Assembly (NCBI GenBank): GCA_963795775.1
Contig: CAWCJL010000003.1
Span: 248,001 to 312,000, forward strand
Source: CAWCJL01 sp963795775
GTDB taxonomy: Bacteria > Acidobacteriota > Terriglobia > Terriglobales > Acidobacteriaceae
Direction of reading: 5' to 3'
DNA length: 64,000 nucleotides
Shown: piece by piece, positions 8,671 through 17,165 of the stretch
Position numbering within the stretch: the first letter of the stretch is position 1
Layout of the letters: each line of letters starts with the position of its first letter
Program-made: the position numbers and the translations under genes
Notes under the pieces: model-generated
Told to the model about the DNA's origin: nothing
The model's database searches: none
What the model saw: only the letters and a program-made list of their open reading frames with translations

Positions 8671-9993
8671 TTGAACCGATATCTTATAAAAGCGACTACG
8701 GTTGGAGCGCTCGGCGGTCTTCTCTTCGGTTTCGACACCGCGGTGATCGCAGGCACCACGCAGCAGCTCAGTGAGATTTTTCACCTCACTCCCAAGACCC
8801 TCGGGCTGACCGTTTTCATCGGCCTCGTCGGCACTGTCATAGGCGCGATGGCCTCGGGCGAGCTGGGCCAGAAGATCGGCGGCCGCGAAGCCCTGCGCAT
8901 CATGGCCATCCTCTACACCATCTCTGCTTTTGGCTGTGCCTTTGCCTGGAGCTGGCCTGTTCTCATGACAGCCCGCTTCGTTGGCGGCCTCGGCATCGGC
9001 GGTTCGTCCGTCCTCGGCCCCGTCTATATTGCTGAACTCGCTCCCGCCAAGTGGAGGGGCCGCATGGTGGGTCTTTTCCAGATCAACATCGTCGTGGGCA
9101 TTCTGCTCGCCTATCTTTCCAACTACATCATTACGACGCGCAACCTCGGTGCGCTTCAGTGGCGCTGGGAGTTCGGCATAGCGATCATACCCTCGGCCAT
9201 ATTTCTCTTCATGCTCTACGGCATTCCGCGTAGCTCGCGGTGGCTCGTCACCACTAACCAGACAAATGAAGCGCTCGACGTCCTCCGCATGATGGGCTCG
9301 CCCAACTCCGAAGCCGAGCTCCAGGACATCATCGCCTCCGTCCACCTCGAGCGCGGAACCAAGGAAGAGCCGCTCTTTAATCGGCGCTATATCAAGCCCC
9401 TCCTGCTTGCCATCACGGTCGGCCTTTTCAACCAGCTCTCCGGCATCAACGCCATCCTGTACTACTCCAATTACATCTTCGCCTCAGCGGGGTTCAGTTC
9501 GAACTCTGCAGCCCTCCAGACCGTCGGCGTCGGCCTTGTTAACCTGCTCGCCACCTTCATCGGCATGAGCCTCATCGACAGGCTCGGCCGCAAGACTCTC
9601 CTGCTTGTCGGTGCGATCGGCATGGCATTCGCCCTGACTGGCGTCGCCCTCATCTTCCACTCCCACGCACGCCAGGGCCTGCTGGTCTGGATGCTCGTGC
9701 TCTTCATCATCTTCTTCGCCATCTCGCAGGGCTCGGTGATCTGGGTGTACATTGCGGAAATCTTCCCGTCGCGCGTGCGCTCCAAGGGCCAAAGCGTTGG
9801 CTCCTCTTCGCACTGGATCATGAATGCCGTTATCGCCGGCATCTTTCCCTATGTGGCCGCCAAGTCACAGGCAGCGCCCTTTGCCTTCTTCGCGGCCATG
9901 ATGGTCCTCCAATTCGTGCTTGTGCTCATCTTCTTCCCGGAAACAAAGGGCCGCACCCTCGAACAGATCCAGGCCAAGCTCGGGCTGGGATAG
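8671..9993 (+). CDS. MFS sugar porter (sugar:H+ symporter family)
   Basis: 440 aa with about 12 membrane helices. Signatures of the sugar porter family are clear: LFGFDTAVIAG in helix 1, GGREALR in the first loop, RFVGGLGIGGSSVLGPVYIAE, QLSGINAILYYSNYIF in helix 7, DRLGRKTLLLVG, and a C-terminal PETKGRTLEQI. It imports a monosaccharide, probably fructose or glucose given the locus. The start chosen is TTG 8671 with GGAG 7 nt upstream, which gives the usual short N-terminus; the ATG at 8599 would add 24 basic residues not expected in the family. It follows the regulator by 210 nt on the same strand. Confidence 0.88.
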   Translation: MNRYLIKATTVGALGGLLFGFDTAVIAGTTQQLSEIFHLTPKTLGLTVFIGLVGTVIGAMASGELGQKIGGREALRIMAILYTISAFGCAFAWSWPVLMTARFVGGLGIGGSSVLGPVYIAELAPAKWRGRMVGLFQINIVVGILLAYLSNYIITTRNLGALQWRWEFGIAIIPSAIFLFMLYGIPRSSRWLVTTNQTNEALDVLRMMGSPNSEAELQDIIASVHLERGTKEEPLFNRRYIKPLLLAITVGLFNQLSGINAILYYSNYIFASAGFSSNSAALQTVGVGLVNLLATFIGMSLIDRLGRKTLLLVGAIGMAFALTGVALIFHSHARQGLLVWMLVLFIIFFAISQGSVIWVYIAEIFPSRVRSKGQSVGSSSHWIMNAVIAGIFPYVAAKSQAAPFAFFAAMMVLQFVLVLIFFPETKGRTLEQIQAKLGLG

Positions 9994-10117
9994 CGCGATG
10001 GAGCGGTCTGGCTTCGCCTGCCGGAGCGGGAGCTATAAATTTCAGCATTAGCATCAGCGGAACCGTCGCCAACTCAGCGGAGTTCAATTTTGGAGGAAGC
10101 GCCTTCGAGGATGCACA

Positions 10118-10468
10118 GTGGAACCACTTCCTCGGGCAGGTTGGGAGCTTCTGCGGGGTACATCACTGATGATCGGTACAACAGTTGTCACCGGGTTGTT
10201 CTCCATCAATGTGCTCTTTGCTGCGCTTCTAGGAGTCGCAGCGGGTGGTCCAACATCCTTCGCGCTACGCCGATCCTGGGGACTGAAGGAGGCTCTGATA
10301 GACGCCTTGCTGGCAGCGGTCGTCTCCGTTGTCGCCGCATACTTGGTTGCGGCAATAGAAGGCGCTCGTGGCGTGTGGGAATCCCATGTTGCTCTGATCT
10401 TAGCTATCGCGGTTGCCAGCGCTATAGTGCGGCAGTTCATCTGCCCTGGACTTCGCTCTGCGAGCTAG
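10118..10468 (+). CDS. Small hypothetical membrane protein
   Basis: 116 aa from GTG 10118, with GAGG 7 nt upstream (an ATG at 10169 is possible but has no site). Three hydrophobic stretches (about 22-42, 60-80 and 92-108) suggest an integral membrane protein. I do not recognise a family. It lies between the sugar porter and the remnants of a mobile element, and its end overlaps tail-to-tail with the next gene on the other strand. Its existence as a gene rests only on the hydrophobic pattern and the start site. Confidence 0.4.
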   Translation: MEPLPRAGWELLRGTSLMIGTTVVTGLFSINVLFAALLGVAAGGPTSFALRRSWGLKEALIDALLAAVVSVVAAYLVAAIEGARGVWESHVALILAIAVASAIVRQFICPGLRSAS

Positions 10469-10853
10469 CAGCACGGCCAACATAATGCGCCAACCGGTCG
10501 TGAGAATCTCTTGCGAACCGATATTGCATGGCTCGTGAGAATGGGTACGCCAAGCGTGCGAGTGGATGCCTTGGACGGGATACCGCTTCGATCAGGTAGG
10601 ACACTGCCTCGGTAGATGGAGCCCTGCCGGACTGACTCTGCTCCGGAACCCGCAGAGTCCAGATTCCGCCAGCACCAAAGCCGGACTTTAAGGCGGTCAC
10701 CCCGGGTGTCTTGCGTGCCCGCCGCAGACTACGGCGAGAAATGCCCTCATTCCTCGCATGGGATTCTACCTCTGAAGCTAGCCGGGGCTCGCTCTCAAGA
10801 AGAAGTCTCAGCAGATCCTTGGCCGGCCCGTTTGCCGATTTGGTTCTACTCAT
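10437..10853 (-). CDS. Orphan ORF resembling the C-terminal winged-helix tail of mobile-element replicase ATPases
   Basis: 138 aa. Residues about 8-70 read like the tail domain found after RepA-like AAA ATPases or primases of integrated elements: a stretch of the form LLESEPRLASEVESHA, then GISRRSLRRARKTPGV, then KSGFGAGGIWTLRVP. Here the ATPase part is absent and the tail is a free ORF with its own start (GAGG 9 nt before ATG 10853). The C-terminal half is not recognised. It is most simply a broken remnant of a replication gene of the same element as the truncated primase at 11.6 kb; a small DNA-binding protein is an alternative. Confidence 0.45.
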   Translation of the reverse strand: MSRTKSANGPAKDLLRLLLESEPRLASEVESHARNEGISRRSLRRARKTPGVTALKSGFGAGGIWTLRVPEQSQSGRAPSTEAVSYLIEAVSRPRHPLARLAYPFSRAMQYRFARDSHDRLAHYVGRAASSQSEVQGR

Positions 10854-11565
10854 CTCACATTACCTCTGTTTCCTCTTTTTGCTGGCCACGGATGCCTTCA
10901 TTCTTCCGCGGCCAGCAAGCCTCGTCAGGGCCGCAGCCTGACCCGTCGTCAGCCAGTCTGCGTACTGCGGCCAGCCGCAAGTTGATCCACTGACGGCGCT
11001 TAACGACGAGGGCCTGAGTCTTTGGGTACTCGTTCTAGGCACAACTGCGCTTGACTGACGTCATTAGCAGTGGCGGTCTTAACAGCCGGCCGTCTCAGCG
11101 CCCCCATGCTGGTGCGAACTTGCAACCTTTACGACGGGTATGGCAGTGTTTGCCGTTCTTTCCGTGGAATAGCGGGCATCACCTAATTTGATGAGTGAGA
11201 TACCCATTTTTGTCACTCAGGAAGGGCCGACACTTTCCGTTTTTGCCGTCCTTTTCCAGCCGATACTGGCTTGAAATAATCTGCGAGTCTTGGGGGCTCT
11301 CATGGGCTACCCCCCTCCTTAGCCACGGTTATTTGCCTGGTCCGCAGCTTTGCGCGCCTATGTGTTGGAGCCCGTGGGTGAAACTCTTCTGTCCACGAAG
11401 AGGGGTCATGCGCCTGCATTCCCGAGATTTCATGACGCGTGACGGATTGTGATGGGTATTCACTATTCGTCCGTAGGCACCCGCGCGCGTAACGGTCTAT
11501 AAATGAGAATGCGTCATGATGCGTCATGTGTCACCGTGAGACGTACGTTGAGATTGACATACTCG
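10854..11565. other. Non-coding stretch within the decayed element
   Basis: About 710 bases without a gene I can support. On the minus strand there is a 28-codon frame (11217-11303) with a strong AAGGAGG 14 nt upstream of its ATG, and a 41-codon frame just downstream; neither is recognisable and both may be remnants. A tandem 10-bp repeat (ATGCGTCATG twice) begins near 11508, next to the end of the primase. Confidence 0.4.
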
Positions 11566-12704
11566 TCAGATTTGTCGTCGGACAACCTTGAGTCGAATTC
11601 CGGAGAAACCGCGGCGCTCAGACTTGCGCACAGGGGTTAACCCGTACGTCGCCAAACGCTGAGAGAATGCCTTCATTGTTCCGGCTTGCTCACCTGCATC
11701 TTCCGCGTAGCGGCGCCAATCAACAAAGAGGGCAGAGGACGCCGACCATTCACCGTTACGAAGGTCGCAGTGGTCATCGATCCACTGCTGGAGCGTATCT
11801 TCGGCCTCCAGATAGTCGAGACTGGCCCGGCAGACGACCTCAGGGGCACAAAGTCCATCCCGGAACCATGTCACAGAACCGGCGATAGTCCAGCGAAGGA
11901 TGCCAGGCCACTCAGATTTCAGTTTCTCTGGCAGCTCTGGATCACGATCCCCCGATGCGATATTCGCGAGGAACGGCAACAAGTGTAAGCGGCGTCGCAT
12001 CGCCTCATCGACCGTCCGTAGGGTGGGCCGGTGATTGCCGGCGATGAGGAACTTAAAGGTCGGCACGAAGCTGAAGAAGTCTCCCCGCATGAAGCGTGCC
12101 GTGAGCTGGTCTCCACCGGTCAGCAGTTTCAACCGTGATTCATTCCAACGATGACCTTCTCCGGTCTCAACGGCTGTGACGAGGCGGGCTCCCTGTAAGC
12201 CGGCGACCTCGGTCGGGTGCCCGTTGAACTTCGTATCCGTGAGCAGATCCACAGGTGCGGTCATCGCGTACTCGCCCATCATGCCTGAGAGTGTCTGTAG
12301 AAATGTGCTTTTGCCGTTAGCGCCCGTGCCGTAAAGGAAAGCAAGACATTGCTCCCGAGTTGAGCCTGTCAGCGTATAGCCGGCAAAACGCTGCAGGTAC
12401 GATTGGAAAGCGGAATTTCCGCACGTCACGCGTTCAAGAAAAGCCAGCCAGATTGGACATTCGCCTCCGGGTGCTACGGCTGTCATCTTAATGGTGTAAT
12501 CTTCAGGGCGTGTCGGGCGAATCATCCCACTGCGCAAATCCACGATGCCGCCGGGCGTATTCAGCAGCCAGGGATTGGCATCCCACTGTTCCGGTCTCGC
12601 AGCATGTACGCGATCAGAGCGCGCTAGCCTTTCCACTGCTGCAATGGTCTGGGCTGATGCGATGCGTTGAGCGGCTCGCCTATCCTCGCACAGGGCTGCC
12701 ATCT
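11566..12704 (-). pseudogene. P4-type phage/plasmid primase-helicase, 5' end lost at an IS junction
   Basis: The frame from 12704 to stop 11566 encodes about 379 residues of the C-terminal region of a D5/P4-family primase-helicase: NPWLLNTPGGIVDLRSG, then a superfamily-3 helicase core with Walker A GTGANGKST, ETGEGHRWNESRLKLLTGGD, and RRLHLLPF. Such proteins prime and unwind DNA for satellite phages and integrated elements and are normally 600-900 aa. Here the reading frame passes straight into the left end of the IS at 12705, and the sequence beyond the IS does not continue the protein, so the primase and N-terminal domains are gone. The open frame upstream to 12882 is IS sequence read in the wrong frame. 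Confidence 0.82.
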
Positions 12705-12844
12705 TGGAGTGCCCGGTTCCTTTTGTACCAGTGGAGATGAGACACACTGGTATGAGAGGAGCGGGAGATGGCGAAGGGGAAGAAGCATACGGCTGAGCAG
12801 ATTGTGAGCTTGCTGCGGCAGATCGAAGTGGCGGTTGGGATGGG
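12705..12844 (+). repeat. Left arm of a 140-bp inverted repeat (IS 5' end)
   Basis: The first 140 bp of the IS are repeated in inverted orientation at 14003-14142 with only a few differences: one base in the ribosome-binding region, a short cluster near the end, and one indel. The two arms could form a long cruciform or support inversion of the IS between them. Confidence 0.8.
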
Positions 12845-13048
12845 AAGACGACACCGGTGGCCTGTCGCGAAGGTGGAATCACCGAGCAGACCTACTATCG
12901 ATGGCGGAAAGAGTACGGTGGGCTGCAGGTGGACCAGGCGCGGCGGCTGAAGGAACTGGAGCAGGAAAACACGAAGCTGAAGCGGCTGGTGAGTGAGCTG
13001 AGCCTGGAGAAGCTGGTGTTGAAGGACATCGCCTCGGGAAACTTCTAA
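12768..13048 (+). pseudogene. IS3-family transposase OrfA, frameshifted
   Basis: The start at ATG 12768 gives MAKGKKHTAEQIVSLLRQI (helix-turn-helix region), but a one-base deletion near 12840 shifts the frame. The true continuation, TPVACREGGITEQTYYRWRKE followed by a leucine-rich coiled coil and the usual LVLKDIASGNF ending, is read from about 12842 to stop 13048. The inverted fragment at 14003-14142 has GGGAATGG where this copy has GGGATGGG, which shows directly that an A was lost here. OrfA normally binds the IS ends and helps produce the OrfAB transposase. Confidence 0.78.
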
Positions 13049-13969
13049 GCCCGGAGCGGCGGCGCTGTGCGGTGGATCATGCGCAGGCGAACGGCATGAG
13101 CGAGCGTTGGGCATGCCGGCTGGTGAACCAGCCACGCGGCACGCAACGCTATCAGCTGACACAGCGCGAAGACGAGGATGCACTCACCCGGGCCATCGTG
13201 GAGCTGGCCACGCAGTACGGACGCTATGGCTACCGCCGGATCACGGCGCTGCTGAAGCGGGACGGCTGGCAAGTGGGCAAGGACCGCGTGGAGCGGCGCA
13301 TCTGGCGTCGCGAAGGGCTGAAGGTACCGCAGAAGGCAGAAGCCGCGCGGACGGCTGTGGTTCAACGATGGATCGTGCATACGGCTACGGCCTGAACACC
13401 CGAACCATGTGTGGAGCTACGACTTCGTGAGCGCGAGGACGCACGATGGCCGGACGGTGCGGATGTTGAACCTGATCGATGAGCACAGCAGAGAGTGCCT
13501 GATGATCCGGCCGGAGCGAAGGTGGAGTTCGGCCAAGGTGATCGAGGCGCTGGCCGACGCGATGGTGACGAAAGGCGTGCCGGAGCATCTTCGCTCCGAT
13601 AACGGCCCGGAGTTCGTCGCTCAGGGTCTGCGCAAGTGGCTTGCCGGAACAGGAGAAGACGCGTACATCGAGCCGGGTAGTCCATGGGAGAACGGCTACT
13701 GCGAGAGCTTCAACTCGAAGCTGCGAGACGAGTTTCTGAATGGCGAGATCTTCTACTCGCTGAAGGAAATCCGAGTGCTGGCAGAGCGCTGGCGAGTTCA
13801 CTACAACACGATCAGGCCACACTCTTCGCTGGGCTACAGACCACCGGCGCCGGCGGCTTGTGTAGCAAATAGCTTGGGGCATGGAGAAGTGGAAACCGCT
13901 ACGCGCTTCCCACTTCTCCACACCCCCGACGGCGGCGGACTTACTAACTCATCAGCTGCGCTACACTAA
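13046..13969 (+). pseudogene. IS3-family transposase OrfB (DDE integrase core), frameshifted
   Basis: The product starts in the -1 frame at the end of orfA (LLSPERRRCAV), as expected for programmed frameshifting in this family. It contains the HTH_21 region (YGRYGYRRITALL) and the rve/DDE core: first Asp in VWSYDFVSARTHDG, second in RSDNGPEF, and Glu in ENGYCESFNSKLRDEF. One extra G at 13335-13336 breaks the frame between the HTH and the DDE core, so the two halves are read as separate ORFs (to 13395, and 13409-13969). The last 20 or so residues past RPPAPAA read through the IS end and are probably not native. Confidence 0.78.
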
Positions 13970-14002
13970 CAATCTCGCTGGTACAAAAGATCGGGCAGAC
14001 CA

Positions 14003-14142
14003 CCATTCCCAACCGCGATCTCGATCTGCCGCAGCAAGCTCACAATCTGCTCAGCCGTATGCTTCTTCCCCTTCGCCATATCCCGCTCCTCTCATACCAG
14101 TGTGTCTCATCTCCACTGGTACAAAAGGAACCGGGCACTCCA
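14003..14142 (-). repeat. Inverted 5' fragment of a second IS copy, abutting the first
   Basis: Read on the minus strand from 14142 this is the IS left end, the start of orfA (MAKGKKHTAEQIVSLLRQIEIAVGNG) and then an abrupt stop at the right end of the first copy (14002). The rest of this second copy is not found on the other side of the first copy. Insertion of one copy into another followed by an adjacent deletion explains this, and would also explain the loss of the primase 5' part. Confidence 0.75.
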
Positions 14143-14404
14143 CGGCTCCTTTCAGCGCTTCTGGGATTAAGCGATATCATTGAGTTCGGGTGGAAATCTT
14201 GCTTCCAGATGTGTCTTGGCGGGTACAAGACACAGAATGTGGATTTGGCCGGGTGTCCACTAGGGTCCCGAAACGTTCAAAATAAGCGTCTTGAACCGCG
14301 CAAGACACCATGAGCGTTCGATCGGAGCGTCAACGTTGGATCGTTTCCACCGGACGGCAAAGCGATCCGCCACTCAAACGAAACTGGAGGAGATCTGATC
14401 GGTC

Positions 14405-15569
14405 GTGAGTCCCACGGAACAAGATCATCCGTTAAACTTGCAAGCAGCGGCCGTAGCTCCGCCCGAATGGTGGTGTGCGGTTCCCCATGCCCAGCTGAGG
14501 GCTATTGCAGAAGAGCGCATCTTTTCTGTCGATCATGACGGGGCTGCGGAGGATGCAGAACGGTTCCGACTCGGACGGCTGCTCTACCAAGAGCGATGCG
14601 AAGATCACACGCGATACGTCCAGCTGGAATGCGTTAGGCTGGTCAAGCTATTACGAGCACTCGCGGCTGAATACCTGAATTACATCGAGAAGCACGGAAT
14701 TGGTGCGACCCCGAGACAATGTATGCAGTCTTTCGCTTCGGGATTGTGCCCTACTCGATTAAAATCCTTTGTGGGGGAGCGAGCGACTACCTAACCAGAT
14801 CTCGACTTGACCCAGCCATATGGGAAGAATTATTCGCACCATCCATCCACGCTTATATGGCGCAGATACCTCCGCCGCCCGAACTCGGGGATTGGAGTAC
14901 ATGCTTTCCACCTGACGACGTCCGACCTGACAAAGAGAAGGACCGATTTGGCTTTGTCGAGAGCGTACTGCGTTCTTTGTTGAGAGAAAAACATCTCACC
15001 GAAGTGCGGAACGGGGGCCGTTCAGCAAGTCTGAGCAGTGGAGGATAGCTAGGAATAGAATCCCTTTCGCTTGGTTCATAACCGACGAATCTACCATCCC
15101 TGAATTCATCAAGCAGCGTGAGGATTTGTGGGACGAATTACAACCTTGGACCGTTGGTCTAGAACAGTTCTTCGACGTTGTTCAGGAGGAACTGTTCCGT
15201 CATCACAGGGTCGCAACTCGGGTACGGTCGGGAACCGAGCTCACCAGGTTCCAAGAAATCGCCCTTCAAACACGAGCACTCAAGTCGAATAGGCGGCCAC
15301 GCCCGGATAATGAGAGAGTTTGGCTGAGACTAGTCCGCGATCTTGATGAAGCTCGCGTTTCTCTTGAGCAGACACTCAAAGGGAAGGCCTTAGAAACTCT
15401 CACGAAGGTACGCCAAAAGGGAAACCGGATCACGAGTTGGGAGGAGGCATACCGATTTACACAAGCGATCTCGCTTCCGGGTGACCTCAAGCGTCGTACC
15501 CTGCGGAACCAAGTCAAGAAAACAATCCAAAATGCGGCAGCCGCAGCGAGAGCCCTAAGTACCCGGTGA
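14405..15569 (+). pseudogene. Unknown protein gene with two frameshifts
   Basis: Three consecutive open frames join into one protein of about 388 aa: 14405 to about 14710, about 14713 to 15012, and about 15018 to 15569. The joins fall at a run of four C (14709-14712) and a run of five G (15013-15017); one extra base at each restores a single frame. The joined text is smooth across the junctions (PETMYAVFRFGIVPY; GPFSKSEQWRIARNRIPFAWF). The start is GTG 14405 with GGAGGAG about 12 nt upstream. The protein is soluble, rich in Arg and Glu, with a basic C-terminal region. I do not recognise the family. It is either a decayed passenger gene of the element or an intact gene with sequencing errors. 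Confidence 0.5.
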
Positions 15570-16123
15570 GAGCTTAGTATGCACTTCAAGTCGGGCGGTA
15601 GCTTGGTTGAACTGCCGCCCCTATTTATGGTCGGGACCACACCGCGACGACCAGGTCTGTGCTCGACCGTCCTAAGATGTTCCCCAGCCTGGATTCACCA
15701 GAAACCACGATTCGCCGCGCCGTTAAACTTGGTTCCCGATCTTCCCAGCGTTCCCCATTCAAGCGCTCCAGGCGTCCTTGAGTCCTGATCGAACTTGCCG
15801 CACTGAGATCACGCAAACAGTGCGCTGCCCATTCTGAGTCAATTGCTTGTGAGCCAAGGATGATCGTCTGCATTCAAGGCTTTGGACAGCAAGGCGCGCC
15901 CGAGCACTCGGGACGTCGTGAGCGATTGCTGTCCCGAAGCTCGACAGATCTGGGGGTACATTTGGTGGTACATTTCCTAGCCGTCTGACGTAACTTATTG
16001 AGCTGAGGCACGTTGGTGCTCGATATAAATCCCTCTCTCCCGCCACTCCTGAATCAAATCGGAACACGCACCCTGACCCGTTGATTGGAGCTGGGTGTAA
16101 TATCCACCCCCTGACGCTCGCGT
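15570..16123. other. Non-coding right end of the element with att-like repeats
   Basis: No supportable gene in about 550 bases. It holds two 12-bp direct repeats (TGGGGGTACATT at 15951, TGGTGGTACATT at 15963), a pattern often seen at the arms of attachment sites used by tRNA-targeting integrases, and the 18-mer AATCCCTCTCTCCCGCCA (16028-16045), which resembles the T-stem, acceptor and CCA end of a tRNA-Ser. The 5' part of a tRNA is not present, so this is not a functional tRNA gene. Confidence 0.45.
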
Positions 16124-17077
16124 TTATAGCTGCGTGACCGGATGCACCGCTGCCTGGAAATAGGCTAGCGAACGCTCGAGCCCTTCCCTTAACTGCACCT
16201 TCGGCTCCCACCCCAGCAGTGTGCGGGCGCGGGTAATGTCCGGACGTCGCCGCGTCGGGTCGTCAGTGGGAAGCGGGTGATGCGCGATATTGCTCTCGGA
16301 ACCGGTGACCGCAAGAACCTCCTTCGCGCACTCCCCGATGGTCCACTCGACCGGGTTTCCGATGTTGACCGGCTGGTGCTCGTCGCTGCGCGACAGGCGG
16401 ACGATCCCGTCGATCAGATCGGATACGTAACAGAAACTGCGAGTTTGCGAGCCGTCGCCGTAGATCGTGAGGTCTTCTCCGCGCAGGGCTTGCATCATGA
16501 AGTTCGAGATCACACGTCCATCGGTAGGCTGCAAACGCGGCCCGTAGGTGTTGAAGATCCGCACCAGGTGCGTATTGACCCCGTAATAGCGGTAGTAGGC
16601 CATCACCGCCGACTCGGAAAAGCGCTTGGCCTCGTCGTACACGGAACGGGGCCCGATGGGATTCACGTGGCCCCAGTAGCTTTCCTGCTGCGGATGCACT
16701 TCCGGGTCGCCATAACACTCCGAAGTAGATGCGTGGAGATAGCCGGCGCCGTACTTGCGCGCAATATCGAGCGTGTTGAAGGTACCGTAGGAGCCCACAC
16801 GCAGCGTCTCGGGGCCCAGGCGCGCATAATCGGCGGGGCTGGCCGGCGATGCAAAGTTAAACACGTAATCCACGTGGCCTGGATCGAAAGGCAGGCAGAT
16901 ATCCTGCTCCAGTAACCGGAAACGCGGCTCATTGCGCAGATGTTCGATGTTTGCCGGGCGGCCGGTGCAGAAGTTATCCACGCCGAGGACCGTATGTCCT
17001 TCGGCCAGCAGTCGGTCGGTCAGGTGCGAGCCCAGGAATCCGGCCGCACCGGTAATCAGAATAGTCTGCGCTTTCAA
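16124..17077 (-). CDS. UDP-glucuronate decarboxylase (UDP-xylose synthase)
   Basis: 317 aa short-chain dehydrogenase/reductase of the extended type. It has the Rossmann motif GAAGFLGSH, the STSE active-site segment (HASTSECYGDPEVHPQ), the YxxxK pair in SVYDEAK, and RIFNTYGPR and YGDGSQTRSFCYV, which together are typical of UXS enzymes that turn UDP-glucuronate into UDP-xylose. It lies directly after the UDP-glucose dehydrogenase gene that makes its substrate. The start chosen is TTG 17077 (AGGG 5 nt and AAGGA 10 nt upstream), giving the family's usual length; an upstream GTG at 17119 would add 14 polar residues. A 12-bp hairpin separates it from ugd. Confidence 0.87.
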   Translation of the reverse strand: MKAQTILITGAAGFLGSHLTDRLLAEGHTVLGVDNFCTGRPANIEHLRNEPRFRLLEQDICLPFDPGHVDYVFNFASPASPADYARLGPETLRVGSYGTFNTLDIARKYGAGYLHASTSECYGDPEVHPQQESYWGHVNPIGPRSVYDEAKRFSESAVMAYYRYYGVNTHLVRIFNTYGPRLQPTDGRVISNFMMQALRGEDLTIYGDGSQTRSFCYVSDLIDGIVRLSRSDEHQPVNIGNPVEWTIGECAKEVLAVTGSESNIAHHPLPTDDPTRRRPDITRARTLLGWEPKVQLREGLERSLAYFQAAVHPVTQL

Positions 17078-17120
17078 TGTGTCCCTATCCTTGCGGGATT
17101 CTTTTTCGGTGCACAACACA

Positions 17121-17160
17121 CAGCGCCGCCCGGAGCTGAGGAAGCAGACGGGCGGCGCTG
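17121..17160 (-). promoter_or_regulatory. Strong RNA hairpin between ugd and the UDP-xylose synthase gene
   Basis: Perfect 12-bp arms (17121-17132 and 17149-17160, CAGCGCCGCCCG and its complement) with a 16-nt loop. No T-tract follows on the minus strand, so it is unlikely to be a simple intrinsic terminator. It could attenuate or stabilise the downstream part of the operon transcript. Confidence 0.5.
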
Positions 17161-17165
17161 CTGAT

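Larger units (their letters stand above)
12705..14002 (+). mobile_element. IS3-family insertion sequence (IS407-like), 1298 bp
   Basis: Terminal inverted repeats of about 26 bp bound it: the left end TGGAGTGCCCGGTTCC... and the complement of the right end TGGTCTGCCCGATC... share most bases and converge on TTTTGTACCAG. Inside are orfA and orfB in the usual IS3 order, with orfB in the -1 frame relative to orfA. The orfB text (MSERWACRLVNQPRGTQRY) resembles the IS407 group. Both ORFs carry a one-base indel, so the element should be inactive unless helped in trans. No 3-4 bp target duplication is visible, consistent with later rearrangement. Confidence 0.8.
10437..16045. mobile_element. Decayed integrated element (replication genes, IS, att-like right end)
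   Basis: This stretch separates the sugar locus from the polysaccharide cluster and contains only element-type genes: a replicase-tail-like ORF, a truncated P4-type primase-helicase, an IS3-family element with a second fragment, and a frameshifted unknown gene. At its right end two 12-bp direct repeats (15951-15974) lie 53 bp before a sequence like the 3' end of tRNA-Ser (16028-16045), the normal site for tyrosine-recombinase elements. No integrase gene is recognisable and no left-hand tRNA or attL was found, so the left limit is a guess. Confidence 0.45.

Noticed and set aside
15951..15974. A CRISPR array
   Set aside because: There are only two 12-bp units with no spacers.
16028..16045. A tRNA-Ser gene
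   Set aside because: Only the 3' 18 bases match; the D-arm, anticodon arm and variable arm are not found upstream.
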